DNA from: Actinocorallia populi
GTDB lineage: Bacteria > Actinomycetota > Actinomycetes > Streptosporangiales > Streptosporangiaceae
Length of the DNA stretch: 64,000 bases
Direction: 5' to 3'
Assembly: GCF_002995495.1 (NCBI RefSeq)
Contig: NZ_PVZV01000002.1
Coordinates: forward strand, 930,001-994,000
The notes under the pieces are model-generated. The model did not search any database. It saw nothing but the letters and a program-made list of their open reading frames with translations, and was not told the DNA's origin. Shown one piece after another: positions 6,806 to 15,574 of the stretch (position 1 is its first letter; each line of letters opens with the position of its first letter). The position numbers were made by a program, and so were the translations under genes.

Positions 6806-7936
6806 TCACAACCACTCCTCGGCGATGGCGAAGGTGAGCCGCTCCAGCAGCGGGCCCGCGGCGCTGATGCAGCGTTCCACGTCGGGCTCCAGATCGGTGA
6901 GCGGGTAGGCGGCGCTGATCCTGGCCCGGCGCAGCTGCTCGCCGGTGAGCGACCTGCGGCCGCAGACGGCCACCACCGGGACGCCCGCCCGGGCGGCGGC
7001 GCGGGCCACGCCCACCGGGGCCTTGCCGCGCAGGGTCTGGGCGTCCAACGAGCCCTCCCCGGTGATCACCAGCCGGGCTCCGGCCAGCCGCCCGGTGAAG
7101 CCGAGCAGGTCCAGCAGGTAGGCGATGCCCGGTTCGACACGGGCGCCGAGGAGGGCCAGTGCGGCGAAGCCGACACCGCCGGCCGCGCCCGCGCCGGGGC
7201 GGTCCCTGGCGGGCCGGCGCGAGGCGGCCTCGACCAGGTCGGCCCAGCGGCGCAGCCCGGCCTCCAGCGTCTTCACGCCCTCCCGGTCGGCGCCCTTCTG
7301 CGGCCCGTAGACGGCGGCGGCGCCCTCCCGGCCCAGCAGCGGGTTGTCGACGTCGGAGGCGACGACGATCTCCACGTTGCCCAGGTCGTTGAACCCGCGC
7401 AGGTCCAGCGTGTGCAGCCGGCGCAGCGCCGCCCCGCCGGGCGGCAGCCGGTTGCCGCCCGCGTCCAGCAGCCGGGCGCCCAGCGCCTGGACGAGCCCGG
7501 CGCCGCCGTCGGTGCAGGCGCTGCCGCCCAGGCCCAGCACGATCCGGCGGGCCCCGCCCCGGGCGGCGGCCAGCAGGAGCAGGCCCGCGCCGAGGCTGGA
7601 GGCGGTCAGCGGCTGGAGCCGCCCGCCCGGCAGCAGGTGCAGCCCGGAGGCCTCGGCCAGCTCCACCACGGCGGTGTCGCCGCGGACGGCGTAGCAGGCC
7701 TCGACCGGCTCTCCCGTCGGGCCCGCGACCCGGGCCGTGCGGCGTTCGAACCCGGCGGCGACGGCGGCCTCGACCGTGCCGTCGCCGCCGTCCGCGACGG
7801 GCAGCGTCACCAGCGGGACGCCCGGCCGGTGCCGGGCCAGCCCGGCCGCCAGGCTGGCGGCCGCCTCGGAGGCGCTGAGCGAGCCTTTGAACTTGTCCGG
7901 GGAGATGAGGACGTGCCCGGTGGGTGAGGCCACCAC
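6806..7936 (-). CDS. glxK: Glycerate kinase, GlxK (type I) family
   Basis: About 376 residues from the chosen GTG (AAAGG upstream; a second GTG follows directly). Family signatures are ISPDKFKGSLSA at the N-terminus, PVADGGDGT, ELAEASGL, LGLGGSACTDGGAG and VITGEGSLDAQT near the C-terminus. It phosphorylates D-glycerate, giving 2-phosphoglycerate in most GlxK-type enzymes. It ends about 165 bases before the ald start on the same strand, so cotranscription is possible but uncertain. Confidence 0.92.
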   Translation of the reverse strand: MVASPTGHVLISPDKFKGSLSASEAAASLAAGLARHRPGVPLVTLPVADGGDGTVEAAVAAGFERRTARVAGPTGEPVEACYAVRGDTAVVELAEASGLHLLPGGRLQPLTASSLGAGLLLLAAARGGARRIVLGLGGSACTDGGAGLVQALGARLLDAGGNRLPPGGAALRRLHTLDLRGFNDLGNVEIVVASDVDNPLLGREGAAAVYGPQKGADREGVKTLEAGLRRWADLVEAASRRPARDRPGAGAAGGVGFAALALLGARVEPGIAYLLDLLGFTGRLAGARLVITGEGSLDAQTLRGKAPVGVARAAARAGVPVVAVCGRRSLTGEQLRRARISAAYPLTDLEPDVERCISAAGPLLERLTFAIAEEWL

Positions 7937-8034
7937 ATGCCTTTCTGGCCGTGATTCGCAGGGGATGGCACCCATTCAAACCCACCCGGGCGCGCCCGCA
8001 GGTGAGAGTGGCCCAGCCGATATGTAAACGGCTA

Positions 8035-8061
8035 CCCGGGGCCACTTGCCGAGGCCCCGGG
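8035..8061 (-). terminator. Hairpin after the purine permease gene
   Basis: CCCGGGGCC (8035-8043) and GGCCCCGGG (8053-8061) form a perfect 9-base stem with a 9-base loop, 19 bases past the permease stop. There is no clear T tract. Confidence 0.6.
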
Positions 8062-8079
8062 CAGCCGTTCCCACCCGGT

Positions 8080-9471
8080 TCAGAGGCCGAGCAGCCGCTG
8101 CAGGGGGTCGAGCGCGAAGAAGACGGCGAAGACCGCGGTGATGACCCACAGCAGCCAGCCGGCGCGGCGGCCCAGCGCGGTGCGCACCACGGTGTAGGCG
8201 ATGACGCCGGCGCCGATGCCGGTGGTGATCGAGTAGGTGAAGGGCATCATCACGATGGTGACGAAGGCGGGGACGAGCATCTCGGGGTCGGACCAGTCGA
8301 TCTTCGCCACCTGGGCCATCATCATCGCGCCGACGATCACCAGCGCGGGCGCCGCGGCCTGGGCGGGGACCACCGAGGCCAGCGGGGTGAAGAACAGCGT
8401 GAGCGCGAACAGGCCGCCGGTGACCAGGTTGGCCAGGCCGGTGCGGGCGCCCTCGCCGATGCCGGCGGCGGACTCGACGAAGACGGTGTTGGCCGAGGAG
8501 CTGGTGAGCCCGCCCAGCGCGGCGGAGACGCCGTCGACGGTGAGGATGCGGCCCAGGCCCGGCACCTGGCCCTTCTCGTCGGCGGTGCCGGCCTCCTCGC
8601 TGAGGCCCACGATGGTGCCCATGGCGTCGAAGAAGCCCGAAAGCACCAGGGTGAACAGGACGACCAGCGCGGTCACGACGCCCGCCTGGGCGAAGCCGCC
8701 GAAGATGTCGACCTGCCCGAACAGCGACAGGTCGGGCACGGCCAGCAGCTGGTCGGGCAGGTGCGGCACCACCAGGCCCCACTGCGCGTCGGGGATGTCG
8801 GCCACGGAGTTGATCACCACGGCCAGGACGGCGCCCGCCACGATGCTGATGAGGATGGCGCCGGGGACCCGGCGCGCGTGCAGCACGAACATCAGCAGCA
8901 GGGTCACGACGAAGACCACGATGGGCCAGCCGCGCAGCAGCCCGCCCTGCCCGAGGGTGAGCACGGTGCCCTCGCCGGAGCTGACGAACCCGGCGTCGAC
9001 CAGGCCGATGAGGGCGATGAAGGCGCCGATGCCCGCGGTGATGGCGTACTTGAGCGCCAGCGGGATGGAATCCATGATCATCTGCCGTACGCCGGTGACG
9101 GCGAGCAGCACGATGATCACGCCCTCCAGCACCACCAGGCCCATCGCCTGCGCCCAGGTCATCTGGGGCGCGGCCTGGTAGGCCACCACGGCGTTGATGC
9201 CCAGGCCCGAGGCGACCGCCATGGGGACGTTGCCGACCAGGCCCATGAGGACGGTGGCGATCGCCGCCGACAGCGCGGTCATCGCGGTGAGCTGCGGGAT
9301 GGACAGCTGGGCCCCGGTGACGTCGGCCGACCCGCCGAGAATGATCGGATTCAACAGCAGGATGTAGGCCATCGCCACGAAGGTGGTGATGCCGCCGCGG
9401 AATTCGCGGCCCACGGTGGTCCGCCGTTCCGCCAGGGCGAAACGCCGCTCCAGCACCGAGTTCCCCGCCAT
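8080..9471 (-). CDS. NCS2-family purine permease (AzgA-like)
   Basis: 463 residues, roughly a dozen or more hydrophobic segments. The first membrane segment GITTFVAMAYILLLNP is characteristic of AzgA/GhxP-type guanine-hypoxanthine permeases, as are GFFDAMGTIVGLSEEAG and STVFVESAAGIGEGARTG-like segments (here NTVFVESAAGI). It is an inner-membrane proton symporter; guanine, hypoxanthine or adenine are the likely substrates. The ATG at 9471 has AGGA upstream. It follows a transthyretin-like gene by 52 bases on the same strand, and a PucR regulator diverges, so this is a purine-use locus. Confidence 0.9.
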   Translation of the reverse strand: MAGNSVLERRFALAERRTTVGREFRGGITTFVAMAYILLLNPIILGGSADVTGAQLSIPQLTAMTALSAAIATVLMGLVGNVPMAVASGLGINAVVAYQAAPQMTWAQAMGLVVLEGVIIVLLAVTGVRQMIMDSIPLALKYAITAGIGAFIALIGLVDAGFVSSGEGTVLTLGQGGLLRGWPIVVFVVTLLLMFVLHARRVPGAILISIVAGAVLAVVINSVADIPDAQWGLVVPHLPDQLLAVPDLSLFGQVDIFGGFAQAGVVTALVVLFTLVLSGFFDAMGTIVGLSEEAGTADEKGQVPGLGRILTVDGVSAALGGLTSSSANTVFVESAAGIGEGARTGLANLVTGGLFALTLFFTPLASVVPAQAAAPALVIVGAMMMAQVAKIDWSDPEMLVPAFVTIVMMPFTYSITTGIGAGVIAYTVVRTALGRRAGWLLWVITAVFAVFFALDPLQRLLGL

Positions 9472-9494
9472 TACGGTCCTTTCATAAGTCCGTT

Positions 9495-9515
9495 GACCGA
9501 TTTCCGTAATCGGTC
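9495..9515. promoter_or_regulatory. Perfect 8+8 inverted repeat in the permease leader
   Basis: GACCGATT (9495-9502), TCCGT, AATCGGTC (9508-9515). It lies between the transthyretin-like gene and the permease start, so it could be an operator or an intercistronic hairpin. The regulator is unknown; PucR is one candidate. Confidence 0.45.
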
Positions 9516-9523
9516 CACGGAGA

Positions 9524-9826
9524 TTATGGCGTGACCAGGCAGGCCGAGTACCCGGCGGGGGTGACCTGGAGTTCGACGCGGTCACCGGGGGTGAACTCAA
9601 AGATGATCTGAATTTCCGGAAATTTCGTAGTGAAGTACTGACCGATGGCCGCGCGCGCCCGGTAGAGCCCGGCCTCGGCCACCGCGAACGCGAGCTCCCC
9701 CGCGCCGCCGGTCACCCCCTCGTCCACCGCCTGCCAGGTGTTCCCGTCGTAGCGGTCGAGGCGGACGGGCAGTTCGGCGGCCGGGCGGCCGCGCACGGAA
9801 TCGACGACGCGCAGGGTGAGACTCAT
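9524..9826 (-). CDS. Transthyretin-like / 5-hydroxyisourate-hydrolase-like protein, degenerate active site
   Basis: 100 residues. The fold follows hydroxyisourate hydrolase: GRPAAELPVRL near the N-terminus, then KFPEIQIIFEF and the C-terminal strand ELQVTPAGYSACLV. In active enzymes the N-terminal strand carries a catalytic histidine and the chain ends GYSTYRGS. Here the N-terminal residue is not histidine (LTLRVVDS) and the YRGS tail is replaced by CLVTP. I therefore expect weak or no hydrolase activity unless the register is shifted. The gene precedes a purine permease and diverges from PucR by 57 bases, which supports a purine/urate context. Confidence 0.7.
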   Translation of the reverse strand: MSLTLRVVDSVRGRPAAELPVRLDRYDGNTWQAVDEGVTGGAGELAFAVAEAGLYRARAAIGQYFTTKFPEIQIIFEFTPGDRVELQVTPAGYSACLVTP

Positions 9827-9883
9827 GTCCCCATCCTGCCGGATTCGGATGATCCTCCAAACCTCCGCCACTAGCCTGGGAGG

Positions 9884-11410
9884 GTGAAACTCCGGGATCT
9901 TCTGGGCATGGGCGAGCTGGGGCTGCGGCTGCTGTCCGGCGAGCACGCGCTGGACCGGCCCATCCGGTGGGTCTACCTGACCGAGCTGGCGGAGACCGGC
10001 CGCTACCTGTCGGGCAACGAGCTGGTGCTCACCGGGCTGATCGGGCCGCAGCTGCGCGAGCGCCCCGAGGCGCTGGTCGACGAGCTGGTCGACGCCGGGG
10101 CCACCGCGCTGGGCGTGGGGCTCTCGGTGCAGGACGAGGTGCCCGAACGGGTCAGGGAGGCGTGCGAGCGCGCCGGCCTCCCGCTGGTCGAGGTGCCGCG
10201 GGAGGCGTCGTTCGGCACCATCAGCGAGGTGGTCACCCGCCGGCTCACCGCCGAGCGGGCGGCGGGGCTGGCCACCGTGCTGGGCCGGCACCGCAGGCTG
10301 ATCTCCTCGGTGGCCGAGGGCACCGGGCTGGCCCGGATCTTCGAGCTCACCCGGGCCGAGCTGGGCCGGGCGTGCTGGGTGGTCTCGCCGACCGGGCGGG
10401 TGGTCGTGGGACCCGGGCGCGAGCTGCCCGACGCCGCGCGGCTGGCCGCCGAGTACCTGTCGGCCGACCGGCTGCCGCACGTGGTGGAGCTGCCCGGCGG
10501 CGCCTCCTTCACGCTGCTGCCGGTCAACAGCCGGGCCGCGCACCGGGTGGCCGGGTGGTTCCTGGTCTGCGAGGGCGCGCTGGTCGACGTGCCGGAGGAG
10601 AGCCGCGAGTCGGCCTACGAGCTGGCCGCGCTCACCGCGCTGGAGCGGGCGCGCCTGGCCGAGGGGCACCGGGTGGAGCGGCGGCTGCTGAACGCGCTGC
10701 TGGACCCGGCCGTGGCCGAGCCGAGCGAGGTCGCGGCCCGGATGCGCGCCTGCGGCCTGGACCCCGAGCGCCGGTTCGTCGCGGTGGCCTGCGCGTTCGG
10801 CGAGCCGGGCGACGCCGAACCGGGCGATGCCGTGGCGGTGCTGCGCGAGCTGATGCCCGAGGCCGCGGCGGTGACCGCGCTGGCGGACGAGGCGGTGACC
10901 GTCGTCACCGACGAGGACCCCGGCCTGGTCGAGCGGCTGCGCGCGGCGGTGGCGCTGCTGGAGACCGCGCTGGCGCGCGAGCGGCTGACCGTCGGCGTCA
11001 GCGGCCCGGCGCCCGGCCCCGCGCTGCTGCGCGGCGCGGTGGAGGAGGCCCGGCACACCCGGCGGCTGGCGGCGGCCCGCCGCGCCGGGCGGGCCCACGT
11101 GGTGACCAGCGACGAGATCCACTCCCACGCGCTGCTGCTGGCGACCGTGCCGGACGGGGTGCGGCGCTCGTTCCGGGACCGGCTGCTGGGGCCGCTGCAG
11201 GAGTACGACGCCGAGCACCACTCCGACCTCGTGCGGACGCTGGCGGCGTTCCTCGACAACTCCGGCTCCTGGAGCCGGTGCGCCGGGCGGCTGCACCTCC
11301 ATGTCAACACGTTGCGCTACCGCATCCGGCGGATCGAGGAGCTGACCGGCCGTGACCTGTCGACTTTGGAGGACAGAGTGGACTTTTTCCTAGCACTGCG
11401 CGCGATGTGA
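9884..11410 (+). CDS. PucR-family transcriptional regulator
   Basis: 508 residues. The N-terminal PucR domain (about 1-120: MKLRDLLGMGELGLRLLSG, then WVYLTELAETGRYLSGNELVLTG) precedes a central GGDEF-like region. The C-terminal helix-turn-helix is LAAFLDNSGSWSRCAGRLHL followed by HVNTLRYRIRRIEELTGRDL. This architecture belongs to activators of purine catabolism and related pathways. The GTG start has GGGAGG immediately upstream. It diverges from the transthyretin-like gene and permease, its probable targets. The ligand is unknown. Confidence 0.9.
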   Translation: MKLRDLLGMGELGLRLLSGEHALDRPIRWVYLTELAETGRYLSGNELVLTGLIGPQLRERPEALVDELVDAGATALGVGLSVQDEVPERVREACERAGLPLVEVPREASFGTISEVVTRRLTAERAAGLATVLGRHRRLISSVAEGTGLARIFELTRAELGRACWVVSPTGRVVVGPGRELPDAARLAAEYLSADRLPHVVELPGGASFTLLPVNSRAAHRVAGWFLVCEGALVDVPEESRESAYELAALTALERARLAEGHRVERRLLNALLDPAVAEPSEVAARMRACGLDPERRFVAVACAFGEPGDAEPGDAVAVLRELMPEAAAVTALADEAVTVVTDEDPGLVERLRAAVALLETALARERLTVGVSGPAPGPALLRGAVEEARHTRRLAAARRAGRAHVVTSDEIHSHALLLATVPDGVRRSFRDRLLGPLQEYDAEHHSDLVRTLAAFLDNSGSWSRCAGRLHLHVNTLRYRIRRIEELTGRDLSTLEDRVDFFLALRAM

Positions 11411-11576
11411 TGCTTCTCTCGGCCAGAATCAACAACAATGCACACGTGGCCCTGCTCCCGCGGGCGGAGCGGCGTGGGCGGCAGGCGCGGATGCCGGGAT
11501 CCCGAAAGTTCCCAGTATCACCATAAATGTAATGACTCTGTGCAAGCGGGGCATGACTCCAAGTTAAAAGGAGCGG

Positions 11577-12878
11577 GTGTCAGTGAGTCAAGAGACTCTG
11601 GGAGACCGGATCAGAGACCTCCGTATCAAACTGGGCATAAGCCAGGCCCAGCTGGCCTTCCCCGAGCTCTCCGACAGCTATATCTCCCTGATCGAGAGCG
11701 ACAAGCGGGTGCCCGCCCCCAGCGTGATCGACCTGCTCGCGCGCAAGCTCAACTGCTCGCCCACCTACCTGGTCAGCGGCGTCAGCGAGGACATCGTCGA
11801 CGAGCTGCGCGTCACCCTGGAGTATGCCGAGATCGCGCTGCAGAACGGCGCGGCGGCCGAGGCCCGCGACCGCTTCGCCGAGGTCCTCGCCCACTCCGAC
11901 GCCCTGGCCCTGCCCGAGATGCTGCGCCAGGCCCGGTGGGGCCACGCGCTGGCGCTGGAGGCCGCGGGCGAGCTGGAGGAGGCCATCGCCGCGCTGCGGG
12001 AGATCGCCGCGGGCTCGTCCCTGGAGTACGACCGCGACCACTGGACCCGCACCCACGTCGCGCTCAGCCGCTGCCTGCGCGAACGCGGCGACACCAGCGC
12101 GGGCGTCCAGGTCGCCGAGGACGCGCTGCGCCGCCTGTCGGTGGCCGGAGGCGAGTACACCGACGCCGCCGTCCACCTGGGCGCCACCCTGCTGGGCTGC
12201 TGCATCGAGCGCGGCGACCTCGTGCGGGCCGGGCAGCTCGCCGACGACCTGGTGGTGCGGGCCGAGCGGATCGGCACCGTGCAGGCCAGGATCGCCGCCT
12301 ACTGGGAGGCCGCGTACGTGGCCGAGATGCGCGGCGAGTACGAGCGGGGCGTCTCCCTGGCCGAACGCGCGCTGAGCCTGCTGGGCGAGGACGAGGACCC
12401 GCGCAACCTGTCCCGGCTGAAGCTGGCCTACGCCTCGCTGCTGCTGCGCGCCCGCCCGTCCGAGGCGGCCCGCGGCAGGGAGATCCTGCTCAAGGCGCGC
12501 AAGGAGATCGAGGGCAACGCCGCGGGCGAGGTGGACACCGCCTGGTGCCTGACCGAGCTGGCCCGCGCCGAGACGCTCCTGGGCCGCCCGGCCGAGGCCG
12601 TCGAGCTGGCACAGCAGGCGCTGGACCTGCTGGGCGGCGCGCCGCGGCGCACCTCGGCCTGGGCGCTGACGGTGCTGGGCGAGGCGTACGTGCGGCTGGG
12701 CCGCCGGAACGAGGCGCTGGAGGTGCTGACCAGGGCCGCCACCCACCTGGAGGAGATGGAGTCGACCCGCGACGCGGCCCAGGCCTGGTTCGACCTGGCC
12801 GAGCTGATGGGCGAGACCGGCGAGGAGACCCACCGGCGCGACGCCTACCGCCGGGCGCTGGCCTGCGTCGGCCTCTAG
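11577..12878 (+). CDS. XRE-type HTH regulator with TPR sensor domain
   Basis: 433 residues. Residues 5-65 are a lambda-repressor-type helix-turn-helix (LGDRIRDLRIKLGISQAQLA, then DSYISLIESDKRVPAPSVI). The rest, about 75-430, is a chain of alpha-helical tetratricopeptide-like pairs. This layout is shared by peptide-responsive RRNPP-type regulators of Firmicutes and by actinobacterial developmental and antibiotic regulators. The GTG start has AAAAGGAG upstream. The 166-base gap before it, after pucR, is AT-richer than its surroundings and may hold the promoter. No signal-peptide gene is evident next to it. Ligand and targets are unknown. Confidence 0.85.
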   Translation: MSVSQETLGDRIRDLRIKLGISQAQLAFPELSDSYISLIESDKRVPAPSVIDLLARKLNCSPTYLVSGVSEDIVDELRVTLEYAEIALQNGAAAEARDRFAEVLAHSDALALPEMLRQARWGHALALEAAGELEEAIAALREIAAGSSLEYDRDHWTRTHVALSRCLRERGDTSAGVQVAEDALRRLSVAGGEYTDAAVHLGATLLGCCIERGDLVRAGQLADDLVVRAERIGTVQARIAAYWEAAYVAEMRGEYERGVSLAERALSLLGEDEDPRNLSRLKLAYASLLLRARPSEAARGREILLKARKEIEGNAAGEVDTAWCLTELARAETLLGRPAEAVELAQQALDLLGGAPRRTSAWALTVLGEAYVRLGRRNEALEVLTRAATHLEEMESTRDAAQAWFDLAELMGETGEETHRRDAYRRALACVGL

Positions 12879-12924
12879 GCGCCGGCTCCTCCTTCGGGAG
12901 GAGGGGATCATCCTGGAGACGGAC

Positions 12925-12952
12925 GGGCCCCGGCCGCATGCGGCCGGGGCCC
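12925..12952. terminator. Bidirectional terminator between the TPR regulator and GtrA gene
   Basis: A perfect 12-base stem, GGGCCCCGGCCG / CGGCCGGGGCCC, with loop CATG, followed by TTT on the plus strand. It separates two convergent genes. Confidence 0.8.
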
Positions 12953-12982
12953 TTTCGCGTCCGGGGCGGTGGGCGGAGCCGG

Positions 12983-13516
12983 TCAGGCCGCCAGGACCAC
13001 CGTGTTGCGGCCGTCGCGGCGCCCGCGGTCCGTCCGGCCGAAGACGACGAGCCGCAGCACCAGGAAGCGGCAGGTGCCGGCGACGCCCGAGGCGACGAGG
13101 TAGACGCCCTGCTCGAGCAGGGCGGCCGGGTCGGTGTCGAGGTGGTGCAGGGCCAGCATGGCCCCGGTGGTGACCAGGTAGGCGCCGAGCGCGGTGAGCG
13201 CCGACTCGCCGTGCATGCGCCAGCCGCGCCGGTCGCTCTTGAAGGAGACGCGGCCGTGCAGCTCGTTGACCAGGAGGGTGCCCAGGGCTGTCACCAGCGC
13301 GTTGGCCAGGACCAGGCTCATGGTGGCGTCCAGCAGGATGAGCGCCCAGCTGGAGAGCAGGGTGACGCCGCCGCCGCACAGGACGAAGCGGATGAAGGAC
13401 GAGACAGGGCCCGGGGTCCGGTCACCGCGCGGCACGTCCCGGCGCGCGCCGGGCGTCCGCGGGTGGTCCGCGGGCTCGCAGGGCCGCAGCCCCGTCTGAT
13501 CTTCCTGACCGCTCAT
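12983..13516 (-). CDS. GtrA-family membrane protein
   Basis: 177 residues. A charged N-terminus of about 35 residues precedes four hydrophobic segments: FIRFVLCGGGVTLLSSWALI, LVLANALVTALGTLLVNEL, then two more. The short basic motif HGRVSFKSD between segments two and three is typical of GtrA proteins, which take part in moving lipid-linked sugars for cell-surface glycosylation. No glycosyltransferase is adjacent. The start is the ATG at 13516; a later start would remove part of the variable N-terminus only. Confidence 0.82.
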   Translation of the reverse strand: MSGQEDQTGLRPCEPADHPRTPGARRDVPRGDRTPGPVSSFIRFVLCGGGVTLLSSWALILLDATMSLVLANALVTALGTLLVNELHGRVSFKSDRRGWRMHGESALTALGAYLVTTGAMLALHHLDTDPAALLEQGVYLVASGVAGTCRFLVLRLVVFGRTDRGRRDGRNTVVLAA

Positions 13517-13691
13517 GTTCGCACGCTATCGTCAGTCACTGACACTTTTAACCTCCCGATCACCTTAGCCCGGGTGGTGCTTTATTTATAGAACCGTGTC
13601 CTGTCTCCTCCGTCACTCCCGCGCTGGGGGGATATGTGGACGGGACCTGGGGTGGAGGCCCCCGGGTCCGGTCGGCTGAGAGAATGAGGGC

Positions 13692-14930
13692 ATGCCCGGA
13701 TCCCCGCTCCGCCCCCTGTACTCCGGGGTGACGTGGCGGCGCTGGGCGTTCATGATCCTCGGCGGGATGGTCTCCTTCCCCTACCTGTTCATGGCGATGG
13801 TCGTGGGCGGCACGGTGGACGAGGCAGGCGGGTCGGCCCTGCTGCCGATGGGGACGTTCTTCGCCGTGCTGGCGGCCGGGTTGTTCGTGACCGGCCTGAT
13901 GCCGGTGGTCCGCCGCCTGGAGTGCTCCATCTCCCTGGAGATGCTGGGCGCGCCGGAGCAGCCCGGCCAGGACACCCGCTGGCCGGCCAGGCTGCGCGCC
14001 GCCGTCTGGTTCACCGTCCACGTGGCCGTCGGCGGTGCGGTCGGCGCCCTCAGCGTGCTCGTCCCCCTCCTGTGCGGCTGGGTCTTCACCCGGCCCTTCG
14101 CCGCACGGGCCCCCAGCGGCCCGAAGTCCGAGATCCCGCAGATGTCCGGGGTCCCGCAGGGCTGGGAGGGCATGTGGGTGATCCCGCTGGGAATCGTGCC
14201 GCTGCTGGTCCTGGTCTACGGGATGGCCCTCCTGGGCAGCCTGGCCGTCAAGGGGGCGGCCTGGGCGCTGGGACCCTCACCCGAGGAGCGGATCGCCGCG
14301 GCCGAGCGGCGGGCCGACGCGCAGGCCGAGCGCACCCGCCTCGCCCGCGAGCTGCACGACTCGGTCGGGCACGCGCTCAGCATCGTCACCGTGCAGTCCG
14401 CCGCGGCCGCCCGCGTGCTGGAACGGGACACGGAGTTCGCCCGGCAGGCGCTCCAGGCGATCGAGGAGAGCGCGCGGACCGCGCTGGAGGACCTCGACCA
14501 CGTCCTCGGCCTCCTGCGCGAGGAGGAGGGCGGCGGCAAGCGCACCCCCCAGCGGACCCTGCACGACCTGGAGGACCTGCTGGGCAAGACCGGCCTGGAG
14601 ATCGACCTGCGCCGCACGGGGGACCTGGACCGGCTGCCCGCGGCGGTCTCCCGGGAGGCCTACCGCATCGTCCAGGAGGGGCTGACCAACGTGGCCAAGC
14701 ACGCCGGACGCGTGCCGGTCGAACTGCGGCTGGCCATCGGCCCGTGCGGGCTCGACCTGGAACTGAGCAACCCGATGGGCGCGCGCACCCACGGCGGAGG
14801 CACCGGAGGCCGGGGGCTGGCGGGGCTGGGCGAGCGCGTCCACGTCCTGCGCGGCACGCTGAGCGCCGAAGCCGACCGGGACCGCTGGCGGCTGCGCGCC
14901 TCCATCCCGATCCCGAAGGGGAGTACATGA
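13692..14930 (+). CDS. Two-component sensor histidine kinase (HisKA_3 type)
   Basis: 412 residues. Four or five membrane segments in the first 200 residues (for example ILGGMVSFPYLFMAMVVGG and FFAVLAAGLFVTGLM) precede a short coiled linker. The dimerisation/phosphoacceptor helix is RLARELHDSVGHALSIV, with the histidine in ELHD. The ATPase region ends in GGRGLAGLGERV, a G-box of the NarL-partner class. Little periplasmic sequence exists, so it may sense membrane state or an internal signal. The gene overlaps its response regulator by four bases (ATGA). Confidence 0.92.
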   Translation: MPGSPLRPLYSGVTWRRWAFMILGGMVSFPYLFMAMVVGGTVDEAGGSALLPMGTFFAVLAAGLFVTGLMPVVRRLECSISLEMLGAPEQPGQDTRWPARLRAAVWFTVHVAVGGAVGALSVLVPLLCGWVFTRPFAARAPSGPKSEIPQMSGVPQGWEGMWVIPLGIVPLLVLVYGMALLGSLAVKGAAWALGPSPEERIAAAERRADAQAERTRLARELHDSVGHALSIVTVQSAAAARVLERDTEFARQALQAIEESARTALEDLDHVLGLLREEEGGGKRTPQRTLHDLEDLLGKTGLEIDLRRTGDLDRLPAAVSREAYRIVQEGLTNVAKHAGRVPVELRLAIGPCGLDLELSNPMGARTHGGGTGGRGLAGLGERVHVLRGTLSAEADRDRWRLRASIPIPKGST

Positions 14931-15574
14931 TCTCGGTGCTGATCGTCGACGACGAGCGGCTGATCCGTGCGGGGCTGCGGGCCATCGTGGCCGCCGAACC
15001 GGACCTGGAGGTGGTCGGCGAGGCCGCCGACGGGGCGGAGGCGCTGGTCGAGGCGCTGCGCCTGCGGCCCCAGGTGGTGCTCATGGACGTGCGGATGCCG
15101 AGGGTCGACGGCATCCAGGCCACCCGCGACCTCCTGGCGAAGGTCCCGGACCCGCCCCGGATCCTGGTGGTCACCACCTTCGAGAACGACGACTACGTCT
15201 ACGACGCCCTGCGGGCCGGGGCGAACGGCTTCCTGCTCAAGCGCTCCCGGCCCGAGGAGATCCTGCAGGCCGTCCGGATGGTGGTGCAGGGGGACATCCT
15301 GCTCTTCCCCGCGGCGATCAGGGCGCTGGCCGCCGAGCACGCCCAGCCCGCCCCCGAGCGGGCCGGCTGGCACGACCGGCTGACCGAGCGCGAGGCCGAG
15401 GTGCTGCGCCTGATGGCCTCCGGCCTGTCCAACTCCGAGATCGCCGGGTCCCTGGTCGTCAGCCCGCAGACCGTCAAGACGCACGTGGGCAACCTGCTGG
15501 CCAAGCTGGGCGCCAGGGACCGCACCCAGGCGGTGATCTTCGCCTACGAGAGCGGCTTCATCCAGCCGCGCTAG
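14927..15574 (+). CDS. Two-component response regulator, NarL/LuxR family
   Basis: 215 residues. The receiver domain (1-120) has the acidic pair in VDDERLIR, the phosphoacceptor aspartate in VVLMDVRMPRVDG, a switch threonine in VVTTF and the lysine in FLLKRS. The C-terminal LuxR helix-turn-helix is LTEREAEVLRLMASGLSNSEIA, then SPQTVKTHVGNLLAKLG. It is translationally coupled to the kinase. Its TAG stop lies in a CTAG whose complement provides the stop of the convergent CtaG gene. Targets are unknown. Confidence 0.95.
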   Translation: MISVLIVDDERLIRAGLRAIVAAEPDLEVVGEAADGAEALVEALRLRPQVVLMDVRMPRVDGIQATRDLLAKVPDPPRILVVTTFENDDYVYDALRAGANGFLLKRSRPEEILQAVRMVVQGDILLFPAAIRALAAEHAQPAPERAGWHDRLTEREAEVLRLMASGLSNSEIAGSLVVSPQTVKTHVGNLLAKLGARDRTQAVIFAYESGFIQPR

